Below are positions 19,138 to 28,513 of a DNA stretch of 64,000 bases, piece after piece. The position numbers were made by a program, and so were the translations under genes. The notes under the pieces are model-generated. The model had not been told where the DNA came from, ran no database searches, and saw nothing but the letters and a program-made list of their open reading frames with translations. The stretch comes from Actinomyces naeslundii (GTDB lineage: Bacteria > Actinomycetota > Actinomycetes > Actinomycetales > Actinomycetaceae): assembly GCF_001956585.1 (NCBI RefSeq), contig NZ_MSRR01000019.1, positions 62,001 through 126,000 on the forward strand, given 5' to 3'. The first letter of the stretch is position 1; each line of letters opens with the position of its first letter.

Positions 19138-20169
19138 ATGACCCGCGTCGCCGCAATCGACTGCGGCACTAACACCATCCGCCTCCTCATTGCCGAGGCA
19201 GACCGAGATCAGTCGGGTCGCCCCCGCCTGGAGGTGCTGCGCCGCCGCAACGAGATCGTGCGCCTGGGACAGGGCGTGGACCGCACCGGCATGCTCGACC
19301 CCGAGGCCCTGGAGCGCACCCTGAGGGTCGTGGCCGCCTACGCCGCCGACTGCGATGAGCTGGGCGTGGCCCCCGGCGAGGCCGTCCGGCGTTTCGTGGC
19401 CACCTCCGCCACTCGCGACGCCAGCAACCGGGAGGACTTCGTGGCCGGCGTGCGCCGGCTGCTGGGGGTCGAGCCCGAGGTCGTCAGCGGTCAGGAGGAG
19501 GCTCGTCTGTCCTTCAGCGGCTCGCTCCTAGGAGCCCGCGGGGCAGAGGGCGCAGAAGTACAGGGACGGGCCGGGCGAGTGCCTGCGCCGCGTCTCGTCG
19601 TCGACCTCGGGGGCGGCTCCACCGAGCTGGTCCTGGGGATGGACGAGCCCCGCGCCGCCATCAGCCTGGACACCGGCAGCGTGCGCATCACTGAGCGGTT
19701 CCTGTCGAGCGGCGTCACCGTGGGGGCCGAGGCGGCCGCGCGTGCCGAGGTCCGCGGTCTCCTGGACGATGCCGAACGGGTCGTCGACCTGTCCGCCCCC
19801 GGCCGGCTGGTGGGGCTGGCCGGCACCATCACCACCGTCACCGCCCACGCCCTGGGCCTCCAGGACTTCGATCCGCAGGCCCTGAACGGCGCCGAGCTGA
19901 GCCCCGACGCCGTCCTGGCGTCCTGCGAGGCAATCATCCACTCCACCGCCGAGCAACGCGCCTCCTGGGGCTACCTCGCCCCCGGGCGCCGCGACGTCAT
20001 CGCCGCCGGAGCCCTCGTGTGGAGCGAGGTCGTCACCCGAGTGGTGGAGCGGACCGCCGCTGCCGGGCGCCCGCTGGAGCGAGTCACCACCAGCCTCTAT
20101 GACATCCTCGACGGTATCGCCCTGTCGCTTGTGCCTGCACAGGCAGGTCCGGAAGGAGACGAGGTGTGA
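19138..20169 (+). CDS. ppx: Ppx/GppA-family exopolyphosphatase
   Basis: 343 aa. ASKHA-fold phosphatase acting on polyphosphate or pppGpp. Motifs: VAAIDCGTNTIRLLIAE (phosphate-1), VVSGQEEARLSF, LVVDLGGGSTELVLG (phosphate-2), LDTGSVRITERFL, LVGLAGTITTVTAHALGL. Length is that of the short actinobacterial two-domain form without the C-terminal HD domain. A short variable insert with Gly/Arg lies near 130-150. Polyphosphatase versus pppGpp phosphatase cannot be separated by sequence alone. The stop overlaps aroD. Confidence 0.93.
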   Translation: MTRVAAIDCGTNTIRLLIAEADRDQSGRPRLEVLRRRNEIVRLGQGVDRTGMLDPEALERTLRVVAAYAADCDELGVAPGEAVRRFVATSATRDASNREDFVAGVRRLLGVEPEVVSGQEEARLSFSGSLLGARGAEGAEVQGRAGRVPAPRLVVDLGGGSTELVLGMDEPRAAISLDTGSVRITERFLSSGVTVGAEAAARAEVRGLLDDAERVVDLSAPGRLVGLAGTITTVTAHALGLQDFDPQALNGAELSPDAVLASCEAIIHSTAEQRASWGYLAPGRRDVIAAGALVWSEVVTRVVERTAAAGRPLERVTTSLYDILDGIALSLVPAQAGPEGDEV

Positions 20170-21047
20170 GAGCGTCGTCGCTGACCTGGGGCGGATGCAC
20201 CATTCCCGGCGACGGGGGAGTGCCCGCCGTGGCCGTCTCCCTGACCGGTCCGACCGCCGCCCATGCCCGGGCCCAGGCCCGCCATGGCATCGATGCCGGC
20301 GCCGACGTTCTCGAGCTGCGCGTCGACCTGCTCGAGGAGGTCGACGCCCTCGTCGCCTTCACCGAGGCCCTCGGTGAGGAGCCGTCTACCACCGATTCGA
20401 TGGTCGTGACCACTGCGGCCGCCCAGGTCCTGGAGTGCCTGCGCCGTATGGCCGACGTCGTTGACGCCACTCCCTTGCTGCTCACGTGCCGTACCGCTGC
20501 CGAGGGCGGCCGGGCCCGCCTGGACGACTCCGGCTACGGCGCCCTCCTGTGCTCCGTCCTCGACGAGCTGGCCGGCTGGGAGCCCGGGCGCCGCCCGAGC
20601 GCCATCGACGTCGAGGTCCAGCGCGGCTGCCTGCCGCAGGTCTCCGAGCAGGCCCACGGGCTGGGGATCGACGTCGTCGCCTCCTTCCACGACTTCAAGA
20701 CCACCCCCGCCGACGACGTCCTCGAGGACGTTCTGTCTCGCATGGCCTCCGAGGGCGCGGACCTGGCCAAGATCGCCGTGTGGCCCACCGGTGCGGACGA
20801 CGTCGCCCGCCTCCTGGGCGTGTGCGCGCGGGCCACGGCGGCCCCGGGGAAGGGAACGGGCCTGGGCCTGCCTGTGGCCGCCATGTCCATGGGGGCGCTC
20901 GGCGCGGTCAGCCGTGTGGCCCCGGTCTTCGGGTCAGCGCTGACCTTCGCCGTCGTCCCTGACGAGCAGGGGGAGACCCAGGCCTCTGCCCCCGGTCAGC
21001 TGCCGATCCAGGACGTGCGCCGCTGCCTGGAGCTGCTGCGAGCCTGA
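20166..21047 (+). CDS. aroD: 3-dehydroquinate dehydratase, type I
   Basis: 293 aa. GTG 20166 overlaps the ppx stop by 4 bp. Third step of the shikimate pathway. The Schiff-base Lys is K202 (DLAKIAVWP), the catalytic His is H175 (VVASFHDFKTT), and DVLELRVDLLEE is the substrate-binding strand near 47. The N-terminus is slightly longer than in E. coli AroD (252 aa). Confidence 0.93.
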   Translation: MRASSLTWGGCTIPGDGGVPAVAVSLTGPTAAHARAQARHGIDAGADVLELRVDLLEEVDALVAFTEALGEEPSTTDSMVVTTAAAQVLECLRRMADVVDATPLLLTCRTAAEGGRARLDDSGYGALLCSVLDELAGWEPGRRPSAIDVEVQRGCLPQVSEQAHGLGIDVVASFHDFKTTPADDVLEDVLSRMASEGADLAKIAVWPTGADDVARLLGVCARATAAPGKGTGLGLPVAAMSMGALGAVSRVAPVFGSALTFAVVPDEQGETQASAPGQLPIQDVRRCLELLRA

Positions 21048-21078
21048 CTCGTCCTCCTGGCGATCTTGCGCAGGTGTC

Positions 21079-22296
21079 TCACAGGCCTTCCTCCCAGGCC
21101 AGGATCGTGCGGGCCATGAGACCGGTGTTGCCGGTCTGGCAGTGACTCGCCGCGCTCTCGGCCCTGGTGAAGGTGCGGGTGGTCACCGAGCGGGCGGCGG
21201 TGAGGCGCTCGGCCTGACGAATCATCTGGTGGTGCGGCACGAACTCGTCCTCGGCACCCTGCATGAGCAGCACGTCCCCGGCGACCCTGGGGGAGACGCC
21301 GGCCGTGGAGAAGGTGGCCGCAGCGCGTAGGAACTCAGCGGGCGAGTGCGTCCCCGTGACGTGCATGCCCTGCCACATGCCCCACCAGGTCACCGGGCTG
21401 CGACGGGCCTGCTCGGTCAGTACCCGATTGAGAACCTTCGTGGGAGTCCGGGTGATGAGCGGCTCGAGGTGTGCGAGAGACCGCCCGGCACCGCGCGCCA
21501 GAGCCGGCGGAAGCGCCTGGGAGACGAGGACCTCCAGGAAGTCGTCGAGCACGTCGAAGGCGACGACGCGCCTGACTCGCGGCTCGCCGGCGGCGGCGTG
21601 CATGACGAGCCCGCCTCCCAGGGACATGCCGACGAGTGTGGTCTCCTCGATGTCGAAGTGGTCCAGGACCGCCGAGACCGGCGCTGCCCAGTCGGTGCGC
21701 ATGGTGAGCCTCTGGCCCGTCCTGAGTCCGGGCGACGTACCTGCCTCCAGATCGGCCTCCAGAGTGCCGCCCTGGCCAGGGCCCTCGAAGGCGATGACTC
21801 TCCGTCCGCGCTTCGCCACAGCGGCCAGGACAGGGAAGGTCTCCTCGATATAGGAGTCGAAGCCGCCGAGGACGACCCACGTACTTCGTGGAGGCTGTGC
21901 GGCGTCGGGGTCCGTCAGCTCATAGGCGGGCAGGAACCCGCCCTCGAAGGGGATGAGCTCGGGCTCCAGCGCGAAGCAGCGTCGCAGAGAGGAGACGAAC
22001 CTCCGACGAGTCGGTGCCTTGAGCGGGTTACCGGGTTGCATGAAGAACTCCGCCCCGCGGGCGAAGAAGGCCGCCTCCAGGTCGTGCTCCTGATCCCGGA
22101 CCCGATCGGCGAGGTCCAGGTAGGTCCGCACCCAGTCGGCGATCCGGGTGGTGCGCGGCACCACCGGCAGGAAGTCGGCGACCGCCCGCTCAGTGACGAG
22201 CCACCGGTTGGCCTGCAGGTTGAGGAAGCGGTTGCTGCTCAGGCGACGGAAGCCGATAGCAGGTGCATCCAGGTCGAGTGCGTACGTGACGTCCAT
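21079..22296 (-). CDS. Alpha/beta hydrolase
   Basis: 405 aa from ATG 22296, which has AAGGGG at proper spacing; an ATG at 22314 lacks one. There is an N-terminal helical lid of about 150 aa, then TWVVLGGFDSYIEE, AFEGPGQGGTLEAD (oxyanion region), nucleophile elbow VGMSLGGG, acid in GAEDEFVPHHQM, and His in SAASHCQTGN. The GPGQG and long N-terminal cap resemble the FrsA/DUF1100-like and dipeptidyl-hydrolase groups acting on small esters or C-C bonds. The substrate is unknown. It is divergent from a TetR regulator, its likely repressor. Confidence 0.85.
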   Translation of the reverse strand: MDVTYALDLDAPAIGFRRLSSNRFLNLQANRWLVTERAVADFLPVVPRTTRIADWVRTYLDLADRVRDQEHDLEAAFFARGAEFFMQPGNPLKAPTRRRFVSSLRRCFALEPELIPFEGGFLPAYELTDPDAAQPPRSTWVVLGGFDSYIEETFPVLAAVAKRGRRVIAFEGPGQGGTLEADLEAGTSPGLRTGQRLTMRTDWAAPVSAVLDHFDIEETTLVGMSLGGGLVMHAAAGEPRVRRVVAFDVLDDFLEVLVSQALPPALARGAGRSLAHLEPLITRTPTKVLNRVLTEQARRSPVTWWGMWQGMHVTGTHSPAEFLRAAATFSTAGVSPRVAGDVLLMQGAEDEFVPHHQMIRQAERLTAARSVTTRTFTRAESAASHCQTGNTGLMARTILAWEEGL

Positions 22297-22390
22297 GAGG
22301 GCCCCTTGATCCATAAAAGCAAGAAAATTGCGTTTAGGACTGTAGTGTGCGATCCGTCGTCGACGCAAGCCGCTGTCCTAGGCTGATGTC
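22297..22390. promoter_or_regulatory. Divergent hydrolase/TetR control region
   Basis: 94 bp, locally AT-rich (AAGCAAGAAAATTGCGTTTA). TAGGAC at 22335-22340 and its complement GTCCTA at 22375-22380 form widely spaced half-sites. Autoregulation by the TetR protein is inferred from the gene arrangement; the operator itself is uncertain. Confidence 0.4.
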
Positions 22391-23041
22391 ATGGAGCCGA
22401 GCAGCAGTGAAGAGCCGGGGAAGGGTGGCCCGGCCGGTGCCGTGAGCTCCGTGGGCACCGTGCGATTGCGCCCCGGCGGCCGTTCCAGGCGCGTGCGCCG
22501 AGCGGTGCTGGACGCCGTTGTTGAGCTGCTGGAGGAGGGCGGTGCCCGGGCGGTCACCATCGCCGAGGTCGCCAAGCGCTCCGGGGTCAACGCCTCCTCG
22601 ATCTACCGCCGCTGGCGCGGCGTCGATGCCCTCATCCTCGACGCCGCCCAGGACCTGAGCCTGGACGCCATCGAGGTGGCCGACACCGGCTCCCTCGAGG
22701 ACGACCTGTGCGTCACGGCGGTGTCGGTAGCTGCCTTCCTGCGCACGGACCTCGGGATCGCCATGGCCCGTGCCCTCATTGACGCGCCCCCGGAGGTCCT
22801 GGAGCGCATCGGCGACTGGCCGCAGTTCTGGGCCACCCGCCTCCGGCGCTTCGAGCCGGTCTTCACCCGCGCCGCCGCGCGTGGGGAGGTGGCGGCCGAC
22901 GTCGACCAGTCCGTCATCGCCTCCATTAGCGAGATGATCGCCGCGCAGACCTACTTCCTCACCCTCTTCCGGCGCGAGGAGGTCGACGATCCCGCCGCCC
23001 GACTCATCGTCCGCCGCGCGCTCGCGGCCGCTGGGCTGTAG
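22391..23041 (+). CDS. TetR/AcrR-family transcriptional regulator
   Basis: 216 aa. N-terminal DNA-binding domain at about 33-80: RVRRAVLDAVVELLEEGG, VTIAEVAKRSGVNASSIYRRW, DALILDAAQDLS. The C-terminal ligand domain is all-helical. Divergent transcription from the alpha/beta hydrolase suggests it represses that gene and responds to the hydrolase substrate or product. Confidence 0.92.
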   Translation: MEPSSSEEPGKGGPAGAVSSVGTVRLRPGGRSRRVRRAVLDAVVELLEEGGARAVTIAEVAKRSGVNASSIYRRWRGVDALILDAAQDLSLDAIEVADTGSLEDDLCVTAVSVAAFLRTDLGIAMARALIDAPPEVLERIGDWPQFWATRLRRFEPVFTRAAARGEVAADVDQSVIASISEMIAAQTYFLTLFRREEVDDPAARLIVRRALAAAGL

Positions 23042-23556
23042 GTCCGGCCCCCGCGGGACCGCCCGATATGGACGCATGCGGTGATGGATCTTGAGTCTGG
23101 CAGCGCCCAGGCTCTTGCCAAGGCCTCAACCGGTACGGCTGATCCCGCTCCCGCCTTATGGTCCTCATTGCGACGGAGTACCACATGTGATTCGACAGTC
23201 TAGCTGCAGGCCTGCGGCTCACGCGTTCGTAGGGTAGGTCGAGCCTTCGAGGGGAGAGAGGGCGCCGCGCGACCTAAGGCGCGACCGCGCGAACCGGTCC
23301 GGTCTTGCTGGGGCTCGTTGCGTGTGCCTGGCCCATCAGCCCCTTCAGGTGAGGCGCCCCACCGGCACCTGGCTGTTCGCGGGGTGCGCCCATGCCGTAG
23401 TCTTGCCCACGTTGCCCCGGCGAGGGACGTGCCTTGAGAAGGTGCGCATCCGTGATCGACGTGGTGGTACCTGGCGGTACTGCGCGTCGTCGCGCCCAGC
23501 CGGACCACCATCAGCCGCGGGGCACCGGGCCCCGCCTCATCCGCAAGGAGAGCCTC
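23042..23556 (+). other. Long intergenic region before bL25
   Basis: 515 bp with no credible gene; frames spanning it are out of register with bL25 or lack protein character. It contains an inverted-repeat element (23222-23238 and 23273-23291) related to the one at 31550-31620. The rest is presumably promoter and leader for the ribosomal protein gene. Confidence 0.4.
23222..23291. repeat. Decayed copy of an inverted-repeat element
   Basis: Left arm CGCGTTCGTAGGGTAGG differs by one base from the left arm at 31551-31567. The right arm CCTAAGGCGCGACCGCGCG matches the right arm there at 15 of 19 positions, and the loops are of similar length (34 and 35 nt). Within this copy the arms pair at only 11 of 17 positions. 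Confidence 0.5.
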
Positions 23557-24171
23557 ATGGCCAACAACGCCATCACCCTCAAGGCCCAGGACCGTACCGA
23601 GTTCGGCAAGGGCTCGGCCCGCCAGGCCCGCCGCGCCGGCCAGGTCCCCGTCGTCGTCTACGGACACGGCACCGAGCCCCGCCACCTCCTGCTCGAGGAG
23701 CACGCCACCCGCCTGGCCCTGCGCAACAACGACAACGCCCTGGTTGAGCTGGACATCGACGGCGGCGAGACCCTCCTGGCCCTGGCCAAGGACGTGCAGC
23801 GCCACCCCATCCGTCCCGGCGTGCAGCACGTCGACTTCCTCCTGGTGAACCGCAACGAGCGCGTCGACGTCGAGGTTCCGGTCACTGTCATCGGCACTGC
23901 CGCCCCCGGCACCATGCACATGATCGAGGCCGTCACTGTCATGGTCTCCGCCCCGGCCGTCTCCGTGCCCGAGGCCATTGAGGTCGACATCACCGGTGTG
24001 GCTGCCGGCACCGTCCTCACCATCGCCGACATCACCCTGCCCGAGGGCGTCGAGGCCGTCTCCGACGCCGAGACCGCCGTGGTCAACGTGGCCAACGAGC
24101 ACGCCGTCGCCTCCGAGGTTCCTGAGGTCGTTCCCGCTGAGGGCGACGACGCCGAGGCCGCGGCCGAGTGA
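23557..24171 (+). CDS. rplY: 50S ribosomal protein bL25 (Ctc/TL5 type)
   Basis: 204 aa from ATG 23557 with AAGGAG upstream. The N-terminal 5S-rRNA-binding domain (KAQDRTEFGKGSARQARRAGQVPVVVYGHG) is followed by the TL5/CTC C-terminal beta domain (about 95-185, with VQHVDFLLVNRNERVDVEVPV) and an acidic tail. pth follows 99 bp downstream, the usual pairing. Confidence 0.96.
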   Translation: MANNAITLKAQDRTEFGKGSARQARRAGQVPVVVYGHGTEPRHLLLEEHATRLALRNNDNALVELDIDGGETLLALAKDVQRHPIRPGVQHVDFLLVNRNERVDVEVPVTVIGTAAPGTMHMIEAVTVMVSAPAVSVPEAIEVDITGVAAGTVLTIADITLPEGVEAVSDAETAVVNVANEHAVASEVPEVVPAEGDDAEAAAE

Positions 24172-24270
24172 ATCACGCGTGACTTACATGTTCAGCCCTG
24201 ACGACGTGCCGGCCGGCATCTTCAGTGCATCCTGCGCCATCTGTGTCCGGTCCGTTCGGGGACAGGCCGC

Positions 24271-24873
24271 ATGAGTGAGGCCTGGCTCGTCGTCGGGCTG
24301 GGGAACCCCGGGACCCGGTACGCCCGCAACCGCCACAACGTCGGCTACATGGTGCTCGACGTCCTGGCCGAGCGCACCGGGTCCCGGTTCTCCAACCACA
24401 AGAAGGCTCGTGCCCGCGTGGCCGAGGGGCGGCTGGGCATGATGTCCGGCGGCGCCCCCGGCCCCCGCGTCATCCTGGCCGAGCCCTCGGTGCTCATGAA
24501 CCTCTCCGGTGGCCCCGTGTCCGGGCTCGTCTCCTACTACGGCATCGACCCCACCGCACGTCTGCTCGTCATCCACGACGAGCTCGACCTGCCCGCCCAC
24601 GAGCTGCGCCTCAAGCGCGGAGGCGGCGAGGGGGGCCACAACGGCTTGCGATCCATCAGCAAGTCCGTCTCCACCAAGGACTATGCGCGGTTGCGTGTGG
24701 GCATCGGCCGCCCACCGGGCCGCCAGGACCCCTCCGACTTCGTCCTGTCCGACTTCCCCGGCCGTGATCGCGCAGACCTCGGCGTCACCCTGGAGCAGGC
24801 CGCCGACGCCGTCGAGCAGGTCGTCACGCTCGGCTTCGACGCCGCCCAGCAGCGACTCCACGCGCCCCGCTGA
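24271..24873 (+). CDS. pth: Peptidyl-tRNA hydrolase
   Basis: 200 aa. Recycles peptidyl-tRNA released from stalled ribosomes. Motifs: VVGLGNPGTRYARNRHNVGYM with the catalytic His (NRHN), PSVLMNLSGGPVSGL, HDELDLP with the catalytic Asp, and GGGEGGHNGLRS. Normal length. Confidence 0.97.
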   Translation: MSEAWLVVGLGNPGTRYARNRHNVGYMVLDVLAERTGSRFSNHKKARARVAEGRLGMMSGGAPGPRVILAEPSVLMNLSGGPVSGLVSYYGIDPTARLLVIHDELDLPAHELRLKRGGGEGGHNGLRSISKSVSTKDYARLRVGIGRPPGRQDPSDFVLSDFPGRDRADLGVTLEQAADAVEQVVTLGFDAAQQRLHAPR

Positions 24874-24917
24874 CCGAGGGGCGCTCCGTCGTCGGCTGCC
24901 CTCGATGAGGGCCGGGC

Positions 24918-25652
24918 TCAGGCCATGAGGCCGGTCTCGTAGGCGACGACGACGGCCTGGACCCGATCGCGCACGTCCAGCTTGGCCAGCACATTGCCCA
25001 CATGCGTCTTGACGGTGGTGGCCGAGACAACGAGGTGCTCGGCGATCTCCGCATTCGACATGCCCTGGCTCATGAGCACCAGGATCTCCTTCTCACGCGG
25101 AGTCAGCGAGTCGATGCGCGGATCCGAGGCCTGGGCCGGCGTCCCCGAGTTGGGTAGCGAGGAGGCGAACATCTCCAGCATCCGCTGGGTGATGCGCGGT
25201 GAGACGACCGCCTCCCCGGAGGCCACCGTGCGGATCGCCTCGGCGAGCTCGGCGGGCCGGGTGTCCTTGAGCAGGAAGCCGGAGGCCCCGGCGCGCAGCC
25301 CGGCGAAGGCGTACTCGTCCAGGTCGAAGGTGGTCAGAATGAGCACGCGCGTGCCCGGGCACTCGCGGGCGATGCGCTCGGTGGCCTCAATGCCGTTCAT
25401 ACCTGGCATGCGCACGTCCATGAGGATGACATCGGGGTGCAGGGCCTTGGCCTGGGCCAGGGCGGAGGTTCCATCGGAGGCCTCACCGACGACGGCGATG
25501 TCCTCCTCGGCCTCCAGCACCATGCGAAAGCCCATGCGCATGAGGGCCTGGTCGTCGGCGAGCACGACGCTGATGGTGCCGCTGACCTCACCGGGCCGTT
25601 CGGCCCCACCGGGCTGGAGGGGCTCGCCGTTACTCACAGGGGCATCTGCCAT
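24918..25652 (-). CDS. NarL/LuxR-family response regulator
   Basis: 244 aa. The receiver domain (27-140) has the acidic pair DD at 33-34, the phospho-acceptor Asp79 (ILMDVRMPG), Thr in ILTTFD, and Lys in FLLKDTRP. The LuxR HTH (about 180-240) reads LTPREKEILVLMSQGMSNAEIAEHL. The start overlaps the histidine kinase 3' end by 19 bp, so the two are co-translated. It likely controls the ABC exporter genes immediately upstream in the same orientation. Confidence 0.95.
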   Translation of the reverse strand: MADAPVSNGEPLQPGGAERPGEVSGTISVVLADDQALMRMGFRMVLEAEEDIAVVGEASDGTSALAQAKALHPDVILMDVRMPGMNGIEATERIARECPGTRVLILTTFDLDEYAFAGLRAGASGFLLKDTRPAELAEAIRTVASGEAVVSPRITQRMLEMFASSLPNSGTPAQASDPRIDSLTPREKEILVLMSQGMSNAEIAEHLVVSATTVKTHVGNVLAKLDVRDRVQAVVVAYETGLMA

Positions 25653-27517
25653 GAGGAAGTCCCTTCGTCATGCTCGTCCCAGCGCAGGACCGCTCGGACT
25701 CGCCAGCCCGTGGGTGTCGGGCCGGCCTGTACGGTCCCACCATAGACCGATGCGCGCTCCCGCATGCCGATGAGACCTTTGCCAGATCCGTGCATCGGAC
25801 GTGTGCCGGGGGCGGCCTCGTTGTCCACGGTCAGGATCACGGTGCCGATGTGCCGCTCGACGTCGACCTTGACGGCCGGCGTCGTCGGGGCGTAGCGCAG
25901 CACGTTGGTCAGCGCCTCCTGGGCGATGCGGAACACCGTGAGCTGGAGGGACTTGTCCTCGGGGAGAGCGGTGCCCACCCACCGGTAGCTGACGGGCACG
26001 CCCGCCGCCTCGAAACGCCTGACCAGCTCGGTGATATCAGCCTGTTCAGGGGCCGGAGCCAGGGGCAGGTCTCCCTGGGACCGGTCGTCTCCGCCGTCGG
26101 TGGCCTGCTGACGCAGGCTGGCGATGGGGGCACTGGGCTCGACCGGTGTGACCGTTCCCAAGGGAGCAAACTCGGGTACCGGCACGTCGCGGACCTCGTG
26201 GCTGTGCGCCGAGGACGCCGAGGCCGTTGAGGGCGCTGGCGGTTCCGGGGACTGTGAGGATGTTGCGGGTTCCGGGTCTGTTGAGCCGATCAGGTCGGTG
26301 GTGGGGCCGTCGGCGACCGACGGGTCCTCCCGCAGGACCCCCACCAGGCGGCGGGTATCGGCCAGTGCGCTGCGTCCGGCCTCGGCCAGGGTCTCCATGG
26401 CCTGCTTGGCGACGGCCGGGTTCCGCTCCACGGTGGCGGCGGCGCCGTCGGCCATGGTGATCATGACGGCCAGGGAGTGGGCGACGACGTCGTGCATCTC
26501 CCGGGCGATGCGGCTGCGCTCCTCGGCCGCCGCCAGCAGCGCGGTCTGCTCACTGGCCAGAGCCATCCTGGCTGAGCGGGCCTTGAGGGCCTCGAGACGC
26601 AGACGAGTATTGCGGGCGTTGAAACCCACCAGGACACCGATAGCGGTGATGAGGCTCGCAATGAGGATGTTCTTGACGAGCACGAAGAGGGGGTAGGAGG
26701 TGATGAAGTAGGTGTCAGTGGTGGAGACGACCACGTTGATCGCCCATGCCGCCCAGGTGGTGGAGGCTCGACGGTGAGAGGCGAGGGTACCCAGGCAGAT
26801 CGGCATGGCCAGGAGGGGGATCAAGGCGATACCGAATGACATGGAGCCACGCTGCTGGTCAGTGAGGTGATAGACGTGCACCTGCATGAAGAGGTAGATC
26901 TCAGGGATTACCAGCAGAATGGCCCACACCCATATGGGATAACGTCGTCGCAGCGCGAGTGCGACTCCACCAATCGCCAGTGTGGACAGTGTTATCGGCA
27001 GATGCAGAGTGACGTCGTGGTCGGCGTCCGGCCCTACGGTGGCCAAGAGGATCATCAACAGGTTCAGCAGAACGATCCCGACAGCGATGAGCGTATCGGC
27101 GATTGCGGGAGAACGGTGGTACCACTGCTCGATGGTGCGCCACATGCTTCGGGGCCTGGGCGCTGGGTGGAGACCTGGGTCGATGTCAGCGGACAAGTCA
27201 GTGGCGGGATGGCCTGGCTGAAGGTTGGGCAGCTGGCTGGGCATAGGTCTCAGTGTGTCATTCCACGGGGTTGTGATCGACGACGACTTGAGTGGCTGCG
27301 TTGACCCGGGCCGCTGGGAGCGGGGCCTGTGTGCGTCGTCGGGGGAGAGGGGCTGGCGCTGGGGCGTGGTCGCCGTCGGCAGGGAACGGACCATGGCCCG
27401 CAGGAGGGCCGGGTTGCTCAGGACCGAGCGGAGCGACTCCCTCGCCTCGGGAGAACCGGAGTTCTCCCGAGGCGAGATGGGTGAAGGGGCTGAGGGAGGA
27501 GGCGTGGGGACTGACAT
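25634..27517 (-). CDS. Sensor histidine kinase, HisKA_3 type
   Basis: 627 aa from ATG 27517 with GGAGGTC upstream. A long disordered N-terminus (about 130 aa, Pro/Ser-rich) precedes about six membrane segments (141-300). The dimerisation/phosphoacceptor motif is ERSRIAREMHDVVAHSLAVM (His342), and the ATPase domain is at about 515-610 (FRIAQEALTNVLRYA, GSGKGLIGMRERA). About 100 residues of Pro/Ser/Ala linker are inserted between these domains, which is unusual. There is no extracellular sensor domain, so the signal is probably membrane-derived, as in DesK/LiaS-like kinases. Confidence 0.93.
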   Translation of the reverse strand: MSVPTPPPSAPSPISPRENSGSPEARESLRSVLSNPALLRAMVRSLPTATTPQRQPLSPDDAHRPRSQRPGSTQPLKSSSITTPWNDTLRPMPSQLPNLQPGHPATDLSADIDPGLHPAPRPRSMWRTIEQWYHRSPAIADTLIAVGIVLLNLLMILLATVGPDADHDVTLHLPITLSTLAIGGVALALRRRYPIWVWAILLVIPEIYLFMQVHVYHLTDQQRGSMSFGIALIPLLAMPICLGTLASHRRASTTWAAWAINVVVSTTDTYFITSYPLFVLVKNILIASLITAIGVLVGFNARNTRLRLEALKARSARMALASEQTALLAAAEERSRIAREMHDVVAHSLAVMITMADGAAATVERNPAVAKQAMETLAEAGRSALADTRRLVGVLREDPSVADGPTTDLIGSTDPEPATSSQSPEPPAPSTASASSAHSHEVRDVPVPEFAPLGTVTPVEPSAPIASLRQQATDGGDDRSQGDLPLAPAPEQADITELVRRFEAAGVPVSYRWVGTALPEDKSLQLTVFRIAQEALTNVLRYAPTTPAVKVDVERHIGTVILTVDNEAAPGTRPMHGSGKGLIGMRERASVYGGTVQAGPTPTGWRVRAVLRWDEHDEGTSSWQMPL

Positions 27518-27554
27518 GGGTCAAGACCTCCGGATGACAGGACGGTTCGCCGAC

Positions 27555-28442
27555 TCAGGCGTCGCGCCGGGAGAAGACGACCCAGGCGGCGATGAGCGGG
27601 ACGAGCGCCCAGGCGACGAAGACCGCGATGGCCTGGCCGTGGCTGAGGAACTGGACGCCATCCCCTCCCCACTGGGTCGCGTTCTGGAACGGGTCTGAGA
27701 CGGCCGAGGAGACGGTGCTGGGCAGGCAGCCGATGACCTTGTTGATCCACTCCCACTTGCTGGCTGCGAGCTGGAGGGGGACGGCGACGACGAACAGGAG
27801 GGAGACGATGACGGTGATGGCGCCGGCGGTTGAGCGCAGCAGGAAGCCGATGCCCAGGGTCATGAGGGCGATGACGGCGTAGGCCAGTCCCGAGCCCCAG
27901 ATGTAGCCGGCGTAGTGGGCGTCGGTGAGGGATCCAGCGTGCTCGCCGAGGAAGGGCTTGGAGATCGCCCAGGACAGGAAGACGGACACGGATCCCAGGA
28001 TGAAGGAGACGACGGCCAGGACCACGGCCTTGGACAGTAGGAGTCGTCCGCGTTTGGGGACGGCGGCCAGGGAGGAGCGGATTTGTCCGGAGGAGTACTC
28101 GCCGGTGATGATGAGGGCTCCCAGGACCGCGACGACGATCTGCCCGAAGTTCAGACCTGCGGTGATGGATTCCTTGGCCGTGTCCTGGTACTGCTCGGAC
28201 TGTCCGAAAGCGGCGGCGAGGCCGGCGCCGAACAGGACGGTCAGTGCGATGGCGATGAAGGACGTGATCCAGGTTGAGCGCAGGGTCCAGAGCTTGATCC
28301 ACTCCGCGCGTACGGAGCGCAGGATGGTCTGGCGGCCCTGGATGTGCACGCCGGTGCGGCGGGGGAAGACGTTACTCGCAGCGTTGGCGGTGGTCTTCGC
28401 GGGTGCTTGGAAGACGGGGGTGGTGGGGGCGTTGGCAGTCAT
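27555..28442 (-). CDS. ABC-2 type exporter permease
   Basis: 295 aa from ATG 28442. A cytoplasmic leader with RSVRAEWIKLWTLRSTW precedes six membrane segments, including LIITGEYSSGQIRSSLAAVPKRG (the conserved ABC-2 cytoplasmic loop) and a late SKWEWINKVIGCLPSTVSSAV. Pairs with the ATPase gene 72 bp upstream to form a DrrAB/BcrAB-like exporter, probably for a lipid, peptide or drug. Confidence 0.9.
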   Translation of the reverse strand: MTANAPTTPVFQAPAKTTANAASNVFPRRTGVHIQGRQTILRSVRAEWIKLWTLRSTWITSFIAIALTVLFGAGLAAAFGQSEQYQDTAKESITAGLNFGQIVVAVLGALIITGEYSSGQIRSSLAAVPKRGRLLLSKAVVLAVVSFILGSVSVFLSWAISKPFLGEHAGSLTDAHYAGYIWGSGLAYAVIALMTLGIGFLLRSTAGAITVIVSLLFVVAVPLQLAASKWEWINKVIGCLPSTVSSAVSDPFQNATQWGGDGVQFLSHGQAIAVFVAWALVPLIAAWVVFSRRDA

Positions 28443-28513
28443 GGCAGGACTTTCTGTGCAAGAGGACTGGTGCAGCTGATGTGCGGAGGTGGTGACGTGC
28501 GAATGCGGGCCTG

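Noticed and set aside
23200-24102. Long reverse frame opposite bL25
   Set aside because: Gly/Asp/Val-rich shadow typical of the antisense strand of high-GC genes; the forward gene is certain.
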